The notes beneath the pieces were generated by a model, which worked only from the letters and a program-made list of their open reading frames with translations, ran no database searches and was not told the origin of the DNA. The translations under genes were made by a program, and so were the position numbers. Shown piece by piece: positions 1-13,066 of a stretch of 64,000 nucleotides of DNA. Origin of the DNA: Anarhynchus alexandrinus. Its lineage: Eukaryota; Chordata; Aves; Charadriiformes; Charadriidae. The DNA lies in NCBI GenBank assembly GCA_008711295.1, contig VUYV01000404.1:149136-213135 (forward strand). Direction: 5' to 3'. Each line of letters starts with the position of its first letter. Positions within the stretch are counted from its first letter, which is position 1.

Positions 1-3000
1 AGTGCTTCTCTCATACGACATGTACACTGGCAAAGATGACAAATGACAAAAGACAGTATCCGTGCTTTCAACACAAAACTCTTTTCCTCCTAACATCCAA
101 ATCAGAAGTCTTTTGCTGGTATTGGCTTTTAGTAACATTCCTTCGGTCATGTATCATCACAGTGATTTCAGCAACATCACTGTATTGGGTAAGAATTTAG
201 CGTACGTTATTTACATATGCATTGAAAACAAAATTTTATGAAATCTTCCTTATCATAATTATCTATTGTCAGCATAGAATGCATCAAAACTTGTTTTCTG
301 AGATTCTGGGCCTTCAGCTGTTTTGAGAAATTACCATGGCTGCAAAAGTCTATTTTCTCCATAAGAGGAAGATTCTGGCTCCATAAGAGAATTTCTTCGG
401 TTGTGATACAAGTTTGAGGTCATTAAAACTTTTCAGAAAATATTTCAAAGAGGATGGATCATGTTTTTTTCTCATTGGTAAGCAGTCAGGAAACTCACCT
501 GGTCATCTTGATTACAATTCATATCTGGTCCCCTCTTCTTTCAAAAGATAAGAGACCATAACATCAGATGAGTAACAGGAAGCTCAAAAATGTACAACTA
601 TCTGAAGAGCAAGTAAGCAAGACAGAAAAACAGTATGACTAAAAGGGAAATATGACTGAAGAAGAGTAAATAAGGAATTCTTCATCCAGTACAAGATCAA
701 GCAATCATCAAATGAAGAGTTGTGGCTAATTCAAAATAAGGCAGTGGTTCTGACAAGACATAGTGAAGCCATGGAAGGCCTTAGGACATGGTAGCTGATA
801 AAAATGTACATGAGTTTAAGGGGAGAAAAATTCAAAATGCGTCACTTCTGGTCCAGGAAGTAAAAAGCATCCCGGGGAGGTATCAGTACCTATTTACTAC
901 CTTATATTCCTTTTTCTAGACACATGCTTACAACTGTTCTTTAAACAGGATACTAAGGTAAGTGGATCTTTGCACTAGCTTGGTGTAACATTGCTTATAT
1001 TAAGTACAAACTGTGCTGCTTTAAATCAGTGAACCTAATCCTTTTGTATTATGAAGGATTACTGTGTAATAAAAATTGTTTTGAACAGTGACATTTGAGA
1101 TTTTATTAATATTACTGCTCAAGTTTGTTGGACTGGAGAAAATATTTTCTAACAAGTAACAATATCCACTTTGGCTTCCAAAATAAAGTTATAAGTTTCT
1201 CTGAACTAAGCACTTTGATTTTAAAATACAGTACACATTAATAGAATAATCTTGATGGTATATATGCAATAATTCTTACAACGGTTTACCAAACTCTGTT
1301 TACTTTTACCATGAACAATGTGTTACTGGAGTCTGAACTTTCATAGCTTCAATTTTCAGCGTTTGAGCGATTTACTTCTGGTGAACTGCAGATTAACGCT
1401 GTTATCGTATCTTTTTCCTAGGCAGGTACGTCTACCTTTAATCACCCCCTTGATAAGCTAATCAGATCAAGTTTCTTGAATCTTTCTCCACAGAGTAAGT
1501 TTTCTAGACCTTTGGTCATTCTCATTCTCTAAATACTCAAGTTTATCAGCATCTTTCTTGAACTATTGACACATGAGAACTAGTTTGACTATTCCTGTAG
1601 GAGCTGAATTAAAAACAAAGACACTGTTAAAATATCCACTCCACTCCAACTAAATAATCTCTCTTGGCTTCAGAGTCACACTAGGAGCTCTCCCACCATG
1701 ACTTCCAATCATTTCCACAACAATGCCAACTGTTTTTAAGTATGGTCTGAAATCTTTATATGTACAATATACAAAGATATATCTATATATCGATATTGAT
1801 ATATATTATGTATGGCTTGTTCTTTGTCCCTTCTGAGATAATACTGATTAACCTAACTGTAAAATTACCAGTCATGACTGCTTCTTTACCAACAAGTCCT
1901 TTTCAATTGTAGTATTCATCCTTAAGGTACTTGCAAGTATCTAAAGCAACAAGTTTTTTTTTGTCATCTGGGAGACTACCAAAAAAAACTTACAAAAAGA
2001 GAGCCACAGTTTTTTCCTGTCCACTAGATATCAATGTATTTCACATCCTTTCCCTAATAATTCTAAAATTCATCCAGTATCTGGTTTTTAATTTATTTAA
2101 TGCATGCCATTTTGATTTCGCAGTACAGAGGTAATATCAAATCAAGTGTATTAGGAAAGTCTGTCCTACCATTGCTGTCACCTTTATCAATGCAAATTGA
2201 ATTTAAAAAAAAAAGAAAAAGTACAATCATCTTGCTTCTAAAACTCCTGATTAAACAGCAATAATTCTGTTTCCCCTCTGAATTATGTCGTAGTAGTAAT
2301 AATAACAATAAAAAACCCTGTTAGTTGAAGTAACTTTTTGACTGTGAACATGCTGTGTAATATCAACTCTTATTATCCTTCAAAAAACACTTTTTTGTTG
2401 CTTTAAATTAGCTAACTACACTTCTGTTTATAGTTCTTACCACCTATTAAGTCTTCTAAATTTCTCTTATTCCTTCCAATACATCCAATAGCTTGAACTT
2501 TTTATCTGTTTGGATGTGTATAAATACACACAAATATATACATATTTCTAAACTGCCTTCAGATTGCATTTTTCTTGCTGCTGTTCTTTTCTATCCCAGT
2601 TTATTTCCAACCAGCATTATTTCCTAGTTACCTCGAAAACTGATTGTTTCCCAATTATTATTTCCTTTTCTTGTTTAAATACTTTCTTTCATATTACATG
2701 CCTTATACTATGAAATCAGCTATTTAGAAACAGCACTAATCATTCCTATTGACTTAGATTTTAATCCATTTCAATGCAATAATTAATAATCCAATATTTT
2801 TTACAGGTCATTTCATTAACCTTTATTTAACAGGTTAGATGCAGAAAGGATCTCTGAATCATGAACTTAAGCTTCAAAAGTAACCCCTCCACTCTTATGA
2901 TCTGAAAGCTCTGGGCATACTCTGTCTTCCTTTTGCCAGCCAGTATTTGCTGTGGCAGGACGGTTTCTTTTAGCTGTGATTTTCTGAGATACTCGTAACT

Positions 3001-5760
3001 CTGGAAGATGACCATAAATGAAAGAAACCTTAAAACCTACTCACTCACTGATATTTCAATCACTGCATTTCTTTTCTGTTTCTCACTCGTCTTGATAGGC
3101 CTTTCTCATTTTTCCTCTTAGCCAGCTTCACAGGATGCTGTTCTTTTTTGTGCCATGGAATTGTGATTAATCCCATCATGTAGGTAAGTAGGTTTTTACT
3201 GTTCCAAATCATTCACGAGAATAAGTATCAGAAAAAGAATGGCATAATTAGGACTTTCCATTTCAATAAACATAGCTAATACCAAAAACAGCCCTTTTGC
3301 AAGGAGAATCTGCCATTAAAAGTAAAACTAATCCATCTTAAAGTTATTTATTTTGACAAGTAATATGCAAGGTCACAAATACAAATGTGGAACAGATCTT
3401 GGAGAATGAGTTGTCTAAAACATCAATATGGAAGATGCATCACAAGGAAGAGATTTTAGAAGTGTTAGTCAATGGCAAATCACCTGCACAACTCCATAAA
3501 GAACCCCATGAAACTCAGTTAATTTAAAAATAAAAAACCCCAACAAAATTAAACAAGCTTATAGTCTTGCTGAGGATACCATGATATTATGAAGCTGACA
3601 TTTTAAGGAGTACTGAGTAAGAAAAATAAAAAAAATAAATTATGACAGAAGAGATGAAAATATTTCTTAGAAATTTACTTCTACTGTAGTGTGTTGCAGC
3701 CAAAATAGAACTGACCAGTTATTCCCCCATGTCACAAATAAAAATTATTAGGACTATTTCACTTCACTTTTACCACTGAAGAGAACAAAACACCTGAGGT
3801 GATTTTTGTGCTGTTCTCAAACACACTGATAAAATATGGCAATTCTGATGTATTTCACTTCAATTGATTGGGGTCACCATTCTTTAAGCTGTACGGCCCT
3901 GGAATAAGTGAATTTCTATAGCTGAAATACTGTAAAAACTTCCAATTCTGTGCCTAACTTGAGAAAAGGAGGGGGAAGTTAAAATATGTTTGAGCAATTT
4001 TAGATTTATTCCTATCTTCTGAAGGGATTTGAGATGAAAAACAGTTAGAAAACACAGTGTGGGATGAAAGAAGATCAATGAAGGCTGAAAAAGGATTTAA
4101 TTGATTGTCATTACGAGCTGTAGTAAAATAGAGGTCAACTAAATGAGTGAACTGCAAATAAATACACGTGTAATAATAATATTAAGCACTTATTTAATAC
4201 ATATGAAAAGTGCTTTGCAAGCAATTAATTACTCTGTACAAAGAAAAAGTATCAAATAAATTACATGGACTGGGGGATAGCAAAGTTATGAAGGCCAGAA
4301 AGGCCAGAAAAAATTCAATTTTTTCTTCAATCTTTATTTTAGAGTAGCATTCGTTCTACTGTAATACAAAACAAGTTATCCTAGAATATGAAGTCAAGAA
4401 GACAAGGAGTGAGAACTGGCTATCGCTCAACAAGTTTGAACTACTATCTCATTTTAAAACACTGTTTTTGTCTCTTGATGACTAGCTTATACATAGCTGA
4501 CACGGTTTTCTTAAATGAACGAAGAAAATCAAATGTAAGAACAAAGATGTCAGATATAAATGAAGTAACTTTTAAGCTCGCAAAGAAATATTTCATGTTT
4601 GTACATTGACCTGTAGAGAAAAAGACAAAATTCTGTAAATGTAGATTTTTAGTCATGCGTATTATGATCTGAGCCTGTGATTCAAATGCAATTTAAAGCT
4701 GTGTAAACCCATTAAACAGCTTAGATTGCTGGAAACAATACAGTGAATGCAAGAGTAAAGGAAATAAAACCAAAGCAAGGGTGTTGGAAGTCAAACACTT
4801 GAACATGTATTTAAGAAAAACAGTAAAAACTTAATTAAACAGAGATGTTTTGTGTTTGTTTTTTTTTATTTTAATTTACAACAAATAGTAATTTCTTCAT
4901 GCTGTTGGTAGAATACAAGCATACAAGCAAAATATGCTTTTTTGCCTTCTTTTTTCTTTTCTTTTTAAGAGAAGCTGTGAATACATTAGCAATCCCATTT
5001 GGACAAACAATGCAGTCTCAAACCAAATCCTCTGATTCGCTTCACTGCATTTCCTATGTGCTTGCTCAGTTCTCAGAGCAGTTCTGTGAACAAATTAGAT
5101 TTTAGAAAACTAAACCAGAAGTACTGCACCGAAGTGCTCTACAACTTTGATGTGGATCATTAGGTCCAAACTCACACAGAGCTGACACCACCACACACAA
5201 CTTCAGCACCACTAAAAGTTCTTAAACCACAGCAAACATGAGCAGGTTCCTCCACCATAAAAAGTGACTACCAATGACTAGGAGTCCTCAACTCGCTCTT
5301 CAGCTGTTCCTTCTTCAGTGACACACATTTCTGGTCTGAAATATTTTCTTTTTTTTTACCTGTCCTTTCTTCTACTGCAATTTCCCCTTGCTAAACTTCA
5401 TTTCTGCTACTATAACTTCTTATCCCTTTTACTTTCAACTCTTCTGGCCTGTCAGTCAATGGCTTCCCGTTTCCATTCTTGGAAAACAAAGATGTAACTT
5501 GGTGACCCAACACTATGATGCTACTTACAAATCTTAACCTCTCCAAGAGGGCTGCAAGTGTCTTGGGCAGTAGCTCAGCTTGGTGACAGCACCAGCAAGT
5601 TTCTAACTTATGACTGCAGTCTAGCATGAGCGGAATGCTTCATTAAACCAAAAAAGATGATGCCGGGTTTCTTGAAAACCAGGAACTTTGAGGTCACTGA
5701 GGCAAACTTTAATCTACAAAAAAAAAAGGGCTTCAGACAGGAGCACATCACTGAACCCTC
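1..5760. other. Intronic sequence without recognised gene or repeat family
   Basis: AT-rich DNA with short A and T runs. Notable only are an AT-alternating stretch near 1760-1812 and a poly-T start at 4858-4875. Open frames here are at most about 73 codons, on both strands, with no recognisable domain, and fit chance. Confidence 0.6.
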
Positions 5761-5979
5761 CAGCTTATTTGGATCACATCCCTGAGCTCTGCAGGTTGTT
5801 TGAACTCAAACCGCCAGATTTGCCATGTGGGAGAACCTGAAAAATCCACACCATCCATCACTGAAGTAGTACTCCTACATGCCTTCCTTACATGTTTATC
5901 CTTGGGGGTGTGGGGACAATGTGGGGCAAGTGGCTGACACAGAAAACACAGACCAAAATATGGTGGATCATTGACACAT
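5761..5979. other. Unclassified segment directly 5' of a CR1 copy
   Basis: About 220 bp, more GC-rich than the flank, abutting the 5' truncation of the CR1 copy that follows. It is open on the minus strand for 91 codons (5748-6023), but the peptide has no motif I recognise. It may be unique sequence at the insertion site or an unrecognised repeat. Confidence 0.35.
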
Positions 5980-7261
5980 ATAGGCACATGGAAAATAAGG
6001 AGGTGACTGGTGACAGCCAACATTGCTTCATTAAGGGCAAATTGTGCCTGACAAATTTGGTGGCCTTCTATGATGGTGTTACAGCATTGGTGGACAAGGG
6101 AAGAGCAACTGACATCATCTACCAGGACTTGCGCAAGTCATTTGACACTGTCCTGCCACGACATCCTTGTCTCTGAATTGGAGAGACATGGATTTGATTA
6201 ATGGACAACTCAGTGGATAAGGAATTGACTGGATGGCTGCACCCAGAGTTGCGGTCAATGGCTAGATATCCAAGTGGCAAGCAGTGACGAGCAGCATTCC
6301 TCAGGAGGTGGTACTGGGACTGGTACTTTTTAAAATCTTTGTTGGTGACATGGACAGTGGGATTGAGTGCACCCTCAGCAAGTTTGCTGACAACACTAAG
6401 CTGTGTGGAGTGGTCAACATGTTGGAGGGAAAGGACGCCATCTAGAGGGACCTGGACAGGCTTGAGAGGTGGGCCTGTGCAAACCTCATGAAGTTCAATA
6501 AGGCCAAGTGAAAGGTACTGCACCTGGGTCATGGCAATCCCAAGCACAAATACAGGTTGGGCAGAGACTAAATTGAGAGCAGCCCTGAGGAGGACTTGGG
6601 GGTGCTGGTTGATAAGAAGCTCAACACACAATGTATGCTCACAGCCCAGGCGGCCAACAGTATCCTGGGCTGCATCAGAAGAAGTATGGCCAGCAGGTCA
6701 AGGGAGGTGATTCTGCCTCTCTGCTCCACTCTCGTGAGACCCCACCTGGAGTATCGCATCCAGCTTTGGGGCGCCCAGCATAAGGACGTGGACCTGTTGG
6801 AGCGAGTCCAGAGGAGGGCCACAAAGATGATCAGAGGGTGGGAGCACATCTCCTATGAAGACAGGCTGAGAGAGTTGGGATTCTTCAGACTGGAGAACAG
6901 AAGGCTCCAAGGAGACCTTATAGCAGCCTTCCAGTACTTAAAGGGGGCCCATAGAAAACATGGGGAAGGACTCTTTATTGGAGAGTGTAGTGATAGGACA
7001 AGGGGTACTGGCTTCAAACTGGAAGAGGGTAGATTTAGATTAGATATTAGGAAGAAATTCTTTACTGTGGGGGTGGTGAGGCACTGGAACAGGCTGCCCA
7101 GGGAAGTTTTGGATGCCACATCCCTGGAAGGTTTCAAGGCCAGGTTGGATGGGGCTTTGAGCAACCTGGTCTAGTGGGAGGTGTCCCTGCCCACAGCAGA
7201 GGGGTTGGAACTAGATAATCTTTAAGGTCCCTTCCAACTCTAGCCATTCTGTGATTCTATG
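5980..7261 (+). mobile_element. CR1 LINE, 5'-truncated, reverse-transcriptase half and 3' end
   Basis: Seen: the sequence encodes, with interruptions, the CR1 ORF2 reverse-transcriptase core (SQHCFIKGK-, [11 protein letters not shown], SKFADNTK-like segments). A 192-codon uninterrupted stretch at 6596-7174 holds the C-terminal part (GVLVDKKL, RSREVILPL, RPHLEYRIQLWG, RRATKMIRG, DIRKKFF, HWNRLPREV, ending GALSNLV). The 3' end reads GGTCCCTTCCAACTC and GTGATTCTATG, the CR1 terminus. The catalytic FADD box is FADN at 6383-6394, and there are in-frame stops before 6596, so the copy is dead. Known: CR1 elements insert without target-site duplication and are usually 5'-truncated. It is one of the younger copies in the window. 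The 5' edge is uncertain by some tens of bases. Confidence 0.95.
6596..7174 (+). pseudogene. CR1 ORF2 C-terminal remnant, 192 codons open
   Basis: The longest open frame in the window. It is the thumb and C-terminal segment downstream of the polymerase active site of the CR1 reverse transcriptase. Its first Met is an internal residue of the parental protein, not a start. It lacks the endonuclease and the catalytic aspartates, so no activity is expected. It sits inside the CR1 copy at 5980-7261. Confidence 0.9.
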
Positions 7262-7897
7262 CCCATCATGAGCTGGGGAGGGCATGGTCACTCAAAGAAT
7301 AGCTCCCTTTAGTCTCTGTATAGCGCTAGGTGTACCAGGGCACTTGGCCATTAACTGCTTTGTGTGCAGGAATACTTTCTGGAACAGAAGTTGTTCCTCT
7401 GTGAGGACTCTTCAGACCACAAGTATGACCCTTTGCATGCTGATGATCCATCATAAGGTGGGAGAAGCATAGCCATTCATAGGAGAGAGAGCTGATAACT
7501 CCTGAGAATTGGATACAGTGTGGGAAATGGGGTGGAAGCTCTTCTCTCACTGGGAAGAGGGGAGAAAAAGACTTTCTTGTTGAGAGGTTTCTTTTTCACA
7601 GACCTGATTAGCTGGTTCTGCCCTTTGTTTAATCCTTATCAAGAAGTTGCCCTCTCTCTCCCAAGTTGTGGCCACTACTTTGACATCCTTTTTCAAGTAT
7701 CCTTCTTTCCATTCTCTCTCACAGTGCCTACTTGCAGACCTGCTAGCAAGCAAAGCCTCTCCCTCTTAAACAGTGACTGCTGCTCTCACAGTTCTTTAGT
7801 TCCCTTTCCGCTCCCTTCTCCTTTCCTTGGGTAGCAACTTGCAGAGCTCTCAGCTAGCGACCAGCTAGCTAGATCTTCTACTGCTACATTAAAAGGT
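7262..7897. other. Unclassified sequence between two CR1 pieces
   Basis: About 640 bp, moderately GC-rich and pyrimidine-rich in its second half (7600-7830). It has a plus-strand open frame of 104 codons at 7520-7834 with no recognised motif. A short AGCTAGC-type repetition lies near 7850-7872. No function assigned. Confidence 0.4.
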
Positions 7898-8245
7898 TAA
7901 ATAAAGAAAACATGGGACTGTGGTTGAATGAGGTGGGTAATTAAGCACCAGTGGATACTGCTGAGGCTCCCAGGACTGTGTGCTGAGAGGTAGGGTTCAA
8001 GGAAGAGAGGAATTACCAGCAGTGAATGATGCTCAGGTAAGGGATTACTTGTAAGAACTCTACTTATGCAAGTCTGTAGGACCTGTTGCACCACAACCAA
8101 AGTTGCTGAAAGAGCTGGCTGATGTCATAGCAAAGCCAGCCAGCTAAACTCCAGCCTAATGGAAAATCATGAAGCAAGTCCTCTTGGATCAAGTTTCTGG
8201 GACATGAAGGACAAATGCCTGTTTGAGTAGAAGGTTGGAGTAAAG
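7898..8245 (+). mobile_element. CR1 LINE, internal-only ORF2 fragment
   Basis: Conceptual translation in shifting frames gives NKEN-GLWLNEVG, then ARSL-like and EDQVRDYL-like remnants, then KLLKELADVIAKP and ending WDMKDKC. This is the linker between endonuclease and reverse transcriptase plus the start of the polymerase domain of CR1 ORF2. It has many stops and frameshifts and no CR1 3' terminus. It aligns to the same part of the element as 23785-24235, so both are old internal pieces. It is independent of the neighbouring copy, whose 3' end lies 640 bp upstream. Confidence 0.72.
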
Positions 8246-9694
8246 TCCTCCTGAGGTGCCTTTTAACCTGAATATCATCTGGAAAATTTACAGAGACTTA
8301 TGCTACCAACAGTGTTTTCGATATAGGAAAGTAAAAAGGCATTGAAGCAATTGTGTAGGTAATGAAAGCAGACAAAGAATAACCTAGCATTACAGAAAAA
8401 TCTAAATACAGAAGACATACAGAGTGCACCAATGATCACAATTTGTAAAAGAAATACCAAATGTAACCTCATTTTCTGCAATCTTATTAGCAATCTGTAT
8501 AACTCAAATCACAACTAGAAAGAGCAGTGTGTTAGAAGGGGCACTGCACATCTACATGTATAAACGTGGTAGGTAAGATGTATGTACTGTGAAGTAATGT
8601 AAAGCTTAAGACAAAAAAAAAAGCCCCCAAACTTACAGTTGTTTTTTTTTTTTAATTCTTATAAATATGATTACATAAAGATACAACTGAAAACAAGACT
8701 GAGCAGCTCTTTCCTTGTCCTTTCACCAACTGTGCTACTCACTCTTGCTTCACCTTTTTAGGTTCTCTTTGATACTATGAGCTAAGACAAGACAAAAACT
8801 GCTCTACTCTTCAGGGAGATTCCTTCTTGAATCGACACACAAAGTCACTGCTTAAGTAGTGCATATACTTCGTTCAGCAGCCCCACTCATGAGATTCTTA
8901 GTTAGTAATAACTTGTTAGTAATAACAACCTTTTTGAAAATATGAACAATTCAAGATGCCAAAACAAGCTTGCTTCTACATTTCTTCTGTCATTTGATCT
9001 GACATTGTCCTGGTCATATAATTTTCCACGTATACCAAACTTACTATTTTCCCTCTTGGTTTTGGTTTTTTTTTTTTTTTTGTACCTATTATCCCCCATT
9101 CTCTCTTTCTAAAAGCACTGTTTTTTTAAAAAAAAATCAATTATCTTAAAAATACTGCCTTTTTCTCCTTGGCAACAACCCCTCCTTTTTTTTTTTCCTT
9201 CCTTCAGTTGCTAAATTCAGAATTGTTTTGTTTGCCTTGACTAAGTTTGTAAAATTTGGGGGCCATGAAGGTATGGGGTTTTTTTAGGATTTTATGAAGG
9301 GTTGGGAACACACTGCCACTCAAACAATGGTTATTATAAGCAATTATGACTACATAATGATTATATTAATATTATTATTAAAATAGCAGAATTGAAAAAT
9401 TTAGGTTTGGCTAAGTATTAAAAATATTAATGCTTATTTGAATTCTGTGTCCCCCTAATAATTTACTGGAAGACAGAAGGAGACAGGATGTAATGTCTCT
9501 ATCACACACTGTACACAATGGAAACATGGTTGAGGCAGAATAACTTAAAACTGCAGTACTGCTGTAACTGTTACATATGAGAAAGAACATGCAAATTGGT
9601 CACGATCGAGCTAATCAAACATTTGCGGCAGGGAAAGTTTGAATTGAAAAGTGACATTTTACTTAATGGCAATAATAATGTAGTTATAGAGCTA
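8246..9694. other. Intronic sequence with T-rich tracts
   Basis: AT-rich. It contains an A run at 8613-8622, T runs at 8642-8653 and 9066-9081, and a T-rich block at 9187-9199. No gene, RNA or recognised repeat family. Confidence 0.5.
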
Positions 9695-9772
9695 CTTCTG
9701 CCTATGGACTCTAGGGATGAACCAGATGACCTCATAGGTCTCTTCTAGCTCAATTTTTTAATCATTCTATGA
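9695..9772 (+). mobile_element. Short CR1-type 3' end remnant
   Basis: The stretch reads like a decayed LINE 3' end: ACCAGATGACCTCATAGGTC, then TCTTCTAGCTC and ATCATTCTATGA. This is the usual 'gatgacctc..ggtcccttccagc..attctatg' arrangement. It is too short and divergent to assign a subfamily. Confidence 0.5.
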
Positions 9773-12700
9773 AACAAACCAAATGAAACAATGTGAAATG
9801 ACAGATTATATTAATCTTTAAATGAACAACAGAAACAGTATCCAATACTGTATGGAATTATGTTAATATAGAAAAAGACATACAAACTAAATACACCGTG
9901 AAAGCTTATAATATTAAACCTTTGCCAACAGCAGCCTCCCTCTTATTAAAAGGAGCTCCTGGCATTATTGATAATAGGTCTGGCTACAGAATTCCTACAT
10001 GAAGGGTTAAAGAAAAAATAATGACCTTCTTTTGAGAGCAAGCTATCATACTGCATCATCTTACTTGGATATTGCAAATGAGTGTTGATGTTGGGTTCCC
10101 TAAAGCAATTCAACAGAAATAATCAAGCCTAATGCTGTGGAAATGCAAAACAAAAAAAGTTTGAAAAAAGACTGTAACCATCTGCAGTAGCTTGGGGGAA
10201 GCATTACCACTATGAGAAAAAAAGTGAGAAGAACATGCTATATTTTACATCAGTCATTTTCCACCATTTTAAAAGCTTCTGCCGTTTAAAGTCATTAGCC
10301 ACAGCTAACATGCCATCCAATTGATCATCCCCTCCAAGTCTTCATGCCTTAAATTGTGATTTTTGAGACAATGAAGTAAAACAAAAGGCTTTAATCTAGG
10401 GTAAAATATTAGTTACTGTAGTTCCAATGAAATAAAATACATAAGCACATACTATATGCATCTGTTTGGCTCAACACATTATGCACAAAGCAGAATTTGG
10501 GGCATGTGCTTTGTATTAAATTCATACTTTAACTATGAAATCAAATGTGTGATTGAGTGACATTTCTAAGCAAAGAATAGAAAGAATACAAGCAGTCTTG
10601 TACTGTCAGATGTTGTATACAAAAGGAGTTTCAAAACACAATGAATTATTTAAAGAGAGAAAATTTGGGTGCACCTGTTAACAATGAAGAGGACTGCATA
10701 ATTCTGCCACTTGAGCAAACTCAAGGGAATCTGAGACAAAATTCCATCCACCGAGAGAGACAGAACTGCACAAGCAGTCAGTCAATAAAAAACTACTGAG
10801 TGATCAGACTTTCTGCTGTTTTCTAACATAGAAGACATCCTGAAAAGTGCCTTGGGGAGTTTGTTCTCCCACAGACATTTTTCAAACAGGTAGTCAGACT
10901 CCTAAAAAGAAAACGAGTTTGTGTAATTCATTTCTATCTAAACTTTGAGATTAAAAGGATTAAAACTATAAGACACAGTTATCAAAATACATTTAAAATT
11001 ATGTGATAGGCCATCTTCCCAACTAATTGCTTAGATGTTATCTTTTGTCAAAAACAGTTCTTTTCCTACTCAATTGTAAATTGGGTACGAATAACTATAC
11101 TTTTTGTTGTAATACCTATACACTACTACGTACTTGTTTCATCCTTCTTATAATGAATGTTTGTGAAGTGCTTATCTATACCACAATTAGATTAGAAATA
11201 CAAAAGCACACTACATGAGAATGTATCAAAAATTATAAAAAGGACAAAAATGTATTTTGTCTGTTAGATACTGAGCTAAATTTTAGCAAAGCATGTTTCA
11301 CATTTTTTTCCACGTGAAATTGCTCACATTGTGTGCTGAGATGCTACATACATGGCTATGATCTTTTGTGCATAATCTTAGCTTTGACTGTAGCTATTTA
11401 TATACTGTCTGGACTCTTTGGTATAGAAGTAGACATTTGGAGAATGCCCTTAATGGGCTCTTAGTCTATGCTAACTCATCCTGAAAAGGGCTTCTTTTTC
11501 TCACTTGCCTCCCGATTACCAGTAAGCGAACAAAAAAATAGCATTTAGTGTGCAGAACAGTAAGGCTGCCTCACACGCAACTAGCTCTGAACAGCTTGCT
11601 GGGCCCTGTGCAGGTAAATACCGTAATTATTGTCCCTGCCTTCCCACTGTTACTTTGTAATTCAATAATAGACCATCTGTAGCTCACTGCTGGTGAATCA
11701 TCCTGCATCCTAATGTATTGTTTGAATTATCTTCATACTATGTAGTGGACATGAGGTGAACACTATAAGCAAAATATTTAAGAAAGCTAGCTCAGTATCT
11801 GAGTAGCTGCTCCTTATGCTACTAAAGGAAGGTTTATAAAATAATCTGAACCAATCCTATTTAGCAGAAGCACAGCTTACCACAGAATGCTTCTACATAG
11901 CCGTACATACTATTTGCTATTAATAAACAGATGGCAATCAGATTATATTGAACTTCCCTTATATCACCAAGAATTTCAGAGATGCCCTTGCATGGGAAAT
12001 ATAAAACTGCAAATAGACAGCTAGCTAAGTTCTCAAAGCAGCCCACTGCCCCGATATCTGTATCAGATGCTAAGCTTAAACCATCCAGTTAAAAGTACCA
12101 GAGCAGTGTACTATTTCTCTATAGCAGTGTACTATATTTCTCTATATTACTCCCCCTTACCATCTCTGGGGGGAGAAGGGAGAAGAAGACCTGGAAAAAA
12201 TAAAGCCCCACATAAAAAGCACAACAACAAATAAAATGAAGAATCCAAAATTTCCTTTCACAATTCTAAGCTATTAGAAACAAAATTTATAACAGTCATT
12301 TCCAAATCTTGGTAACAGTCTCAAGAAAATGTAAACACACTACAAAAAGCTGAATTTGTCTGTGCCTGCAGCTTGCTTTCAAAAGCTGCTCACGATTTTG
12401 ATCTGGACTCTTATTTCATCCTAGTTTTATACCCATATTTTCCACTCACCTCAGCTACCCTTCCTGCCCCAATATCCATTAGTGTAAAATGGTAATCTTG
12501 CCCTCTGGTCTTTCCTTTCAGGCATTTCTTTCCTGCAGAGAATTGTTTAAGGAGTTGGGGTGAACAGCCAACAGTTGTTCATATGATAAAGAGCAACCAT
12601 GAAAAAACAATAAATCAGAACTCCTCCAGTTAAATATATATATATACTCTTCAGCAAATGCTGAGCAAAAATAAACCTAACCTCAGTAGTGGCCAGCAAC

Positions 12701-13066
12701 AAGAGGCTAAGAAGGCTAAGGTTGGAGTATTTAATTTCCTCCCTATTTTGAATCTATCAAGACAAGCTTTCTGGCATGTGCATTTCTTTAACCTGTTGTG
12801 CTGTTGGGCTTTTTGTTGGGCTTTAGGTTATTGGGGGCATTTGTTCTTTTTTTTCAGCTGTCCACATTAATAGGTTGAAAACTGCAGAATAATAAGAGCA
12901 GAAAGAGCACTGGATCCTCTTCCCCTAATGATAATATATATTGTTATTCCAAGGAAACACAGAAGTCCAATGCACCTGCAGTACTTTGGAGAAGCAGTAT
13001 CTGTGGAATACAACCTGAGAAGAGAGTAAGAGAAAGGACTATTTTGCTAGGGGCTCAAAATATTCA
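9773..13066. other. Intronic sequence, no recognised element
   Basis: AT-rich DNA without supported genes. Small features are an imperfect 21/23-bp tandem duplication at 12102-12145 and an (AT) run near 12633-12646. Open frames are 60-70 codons and look random. Confidence 0.5.
12102..12145. repeat. Two-unit tandem duplication (about 22 bp)
   Basis: The unit AGCAGTGTACTAT..TTCTCTAT occurs at 12102-12122 and again at 12123-12145, the second with a two-base AT insertion. It is a simple replication-slippage type duplication. Confidence 0.8.

Noticed and set aside
5202..5210. TTCAGCACC REST/NRSF-like site (also 55533-55541)
   Set aside because: Only the left half-site is present. The GGACAGCGCC half is missing in both, and such 9-mers occur by chance.
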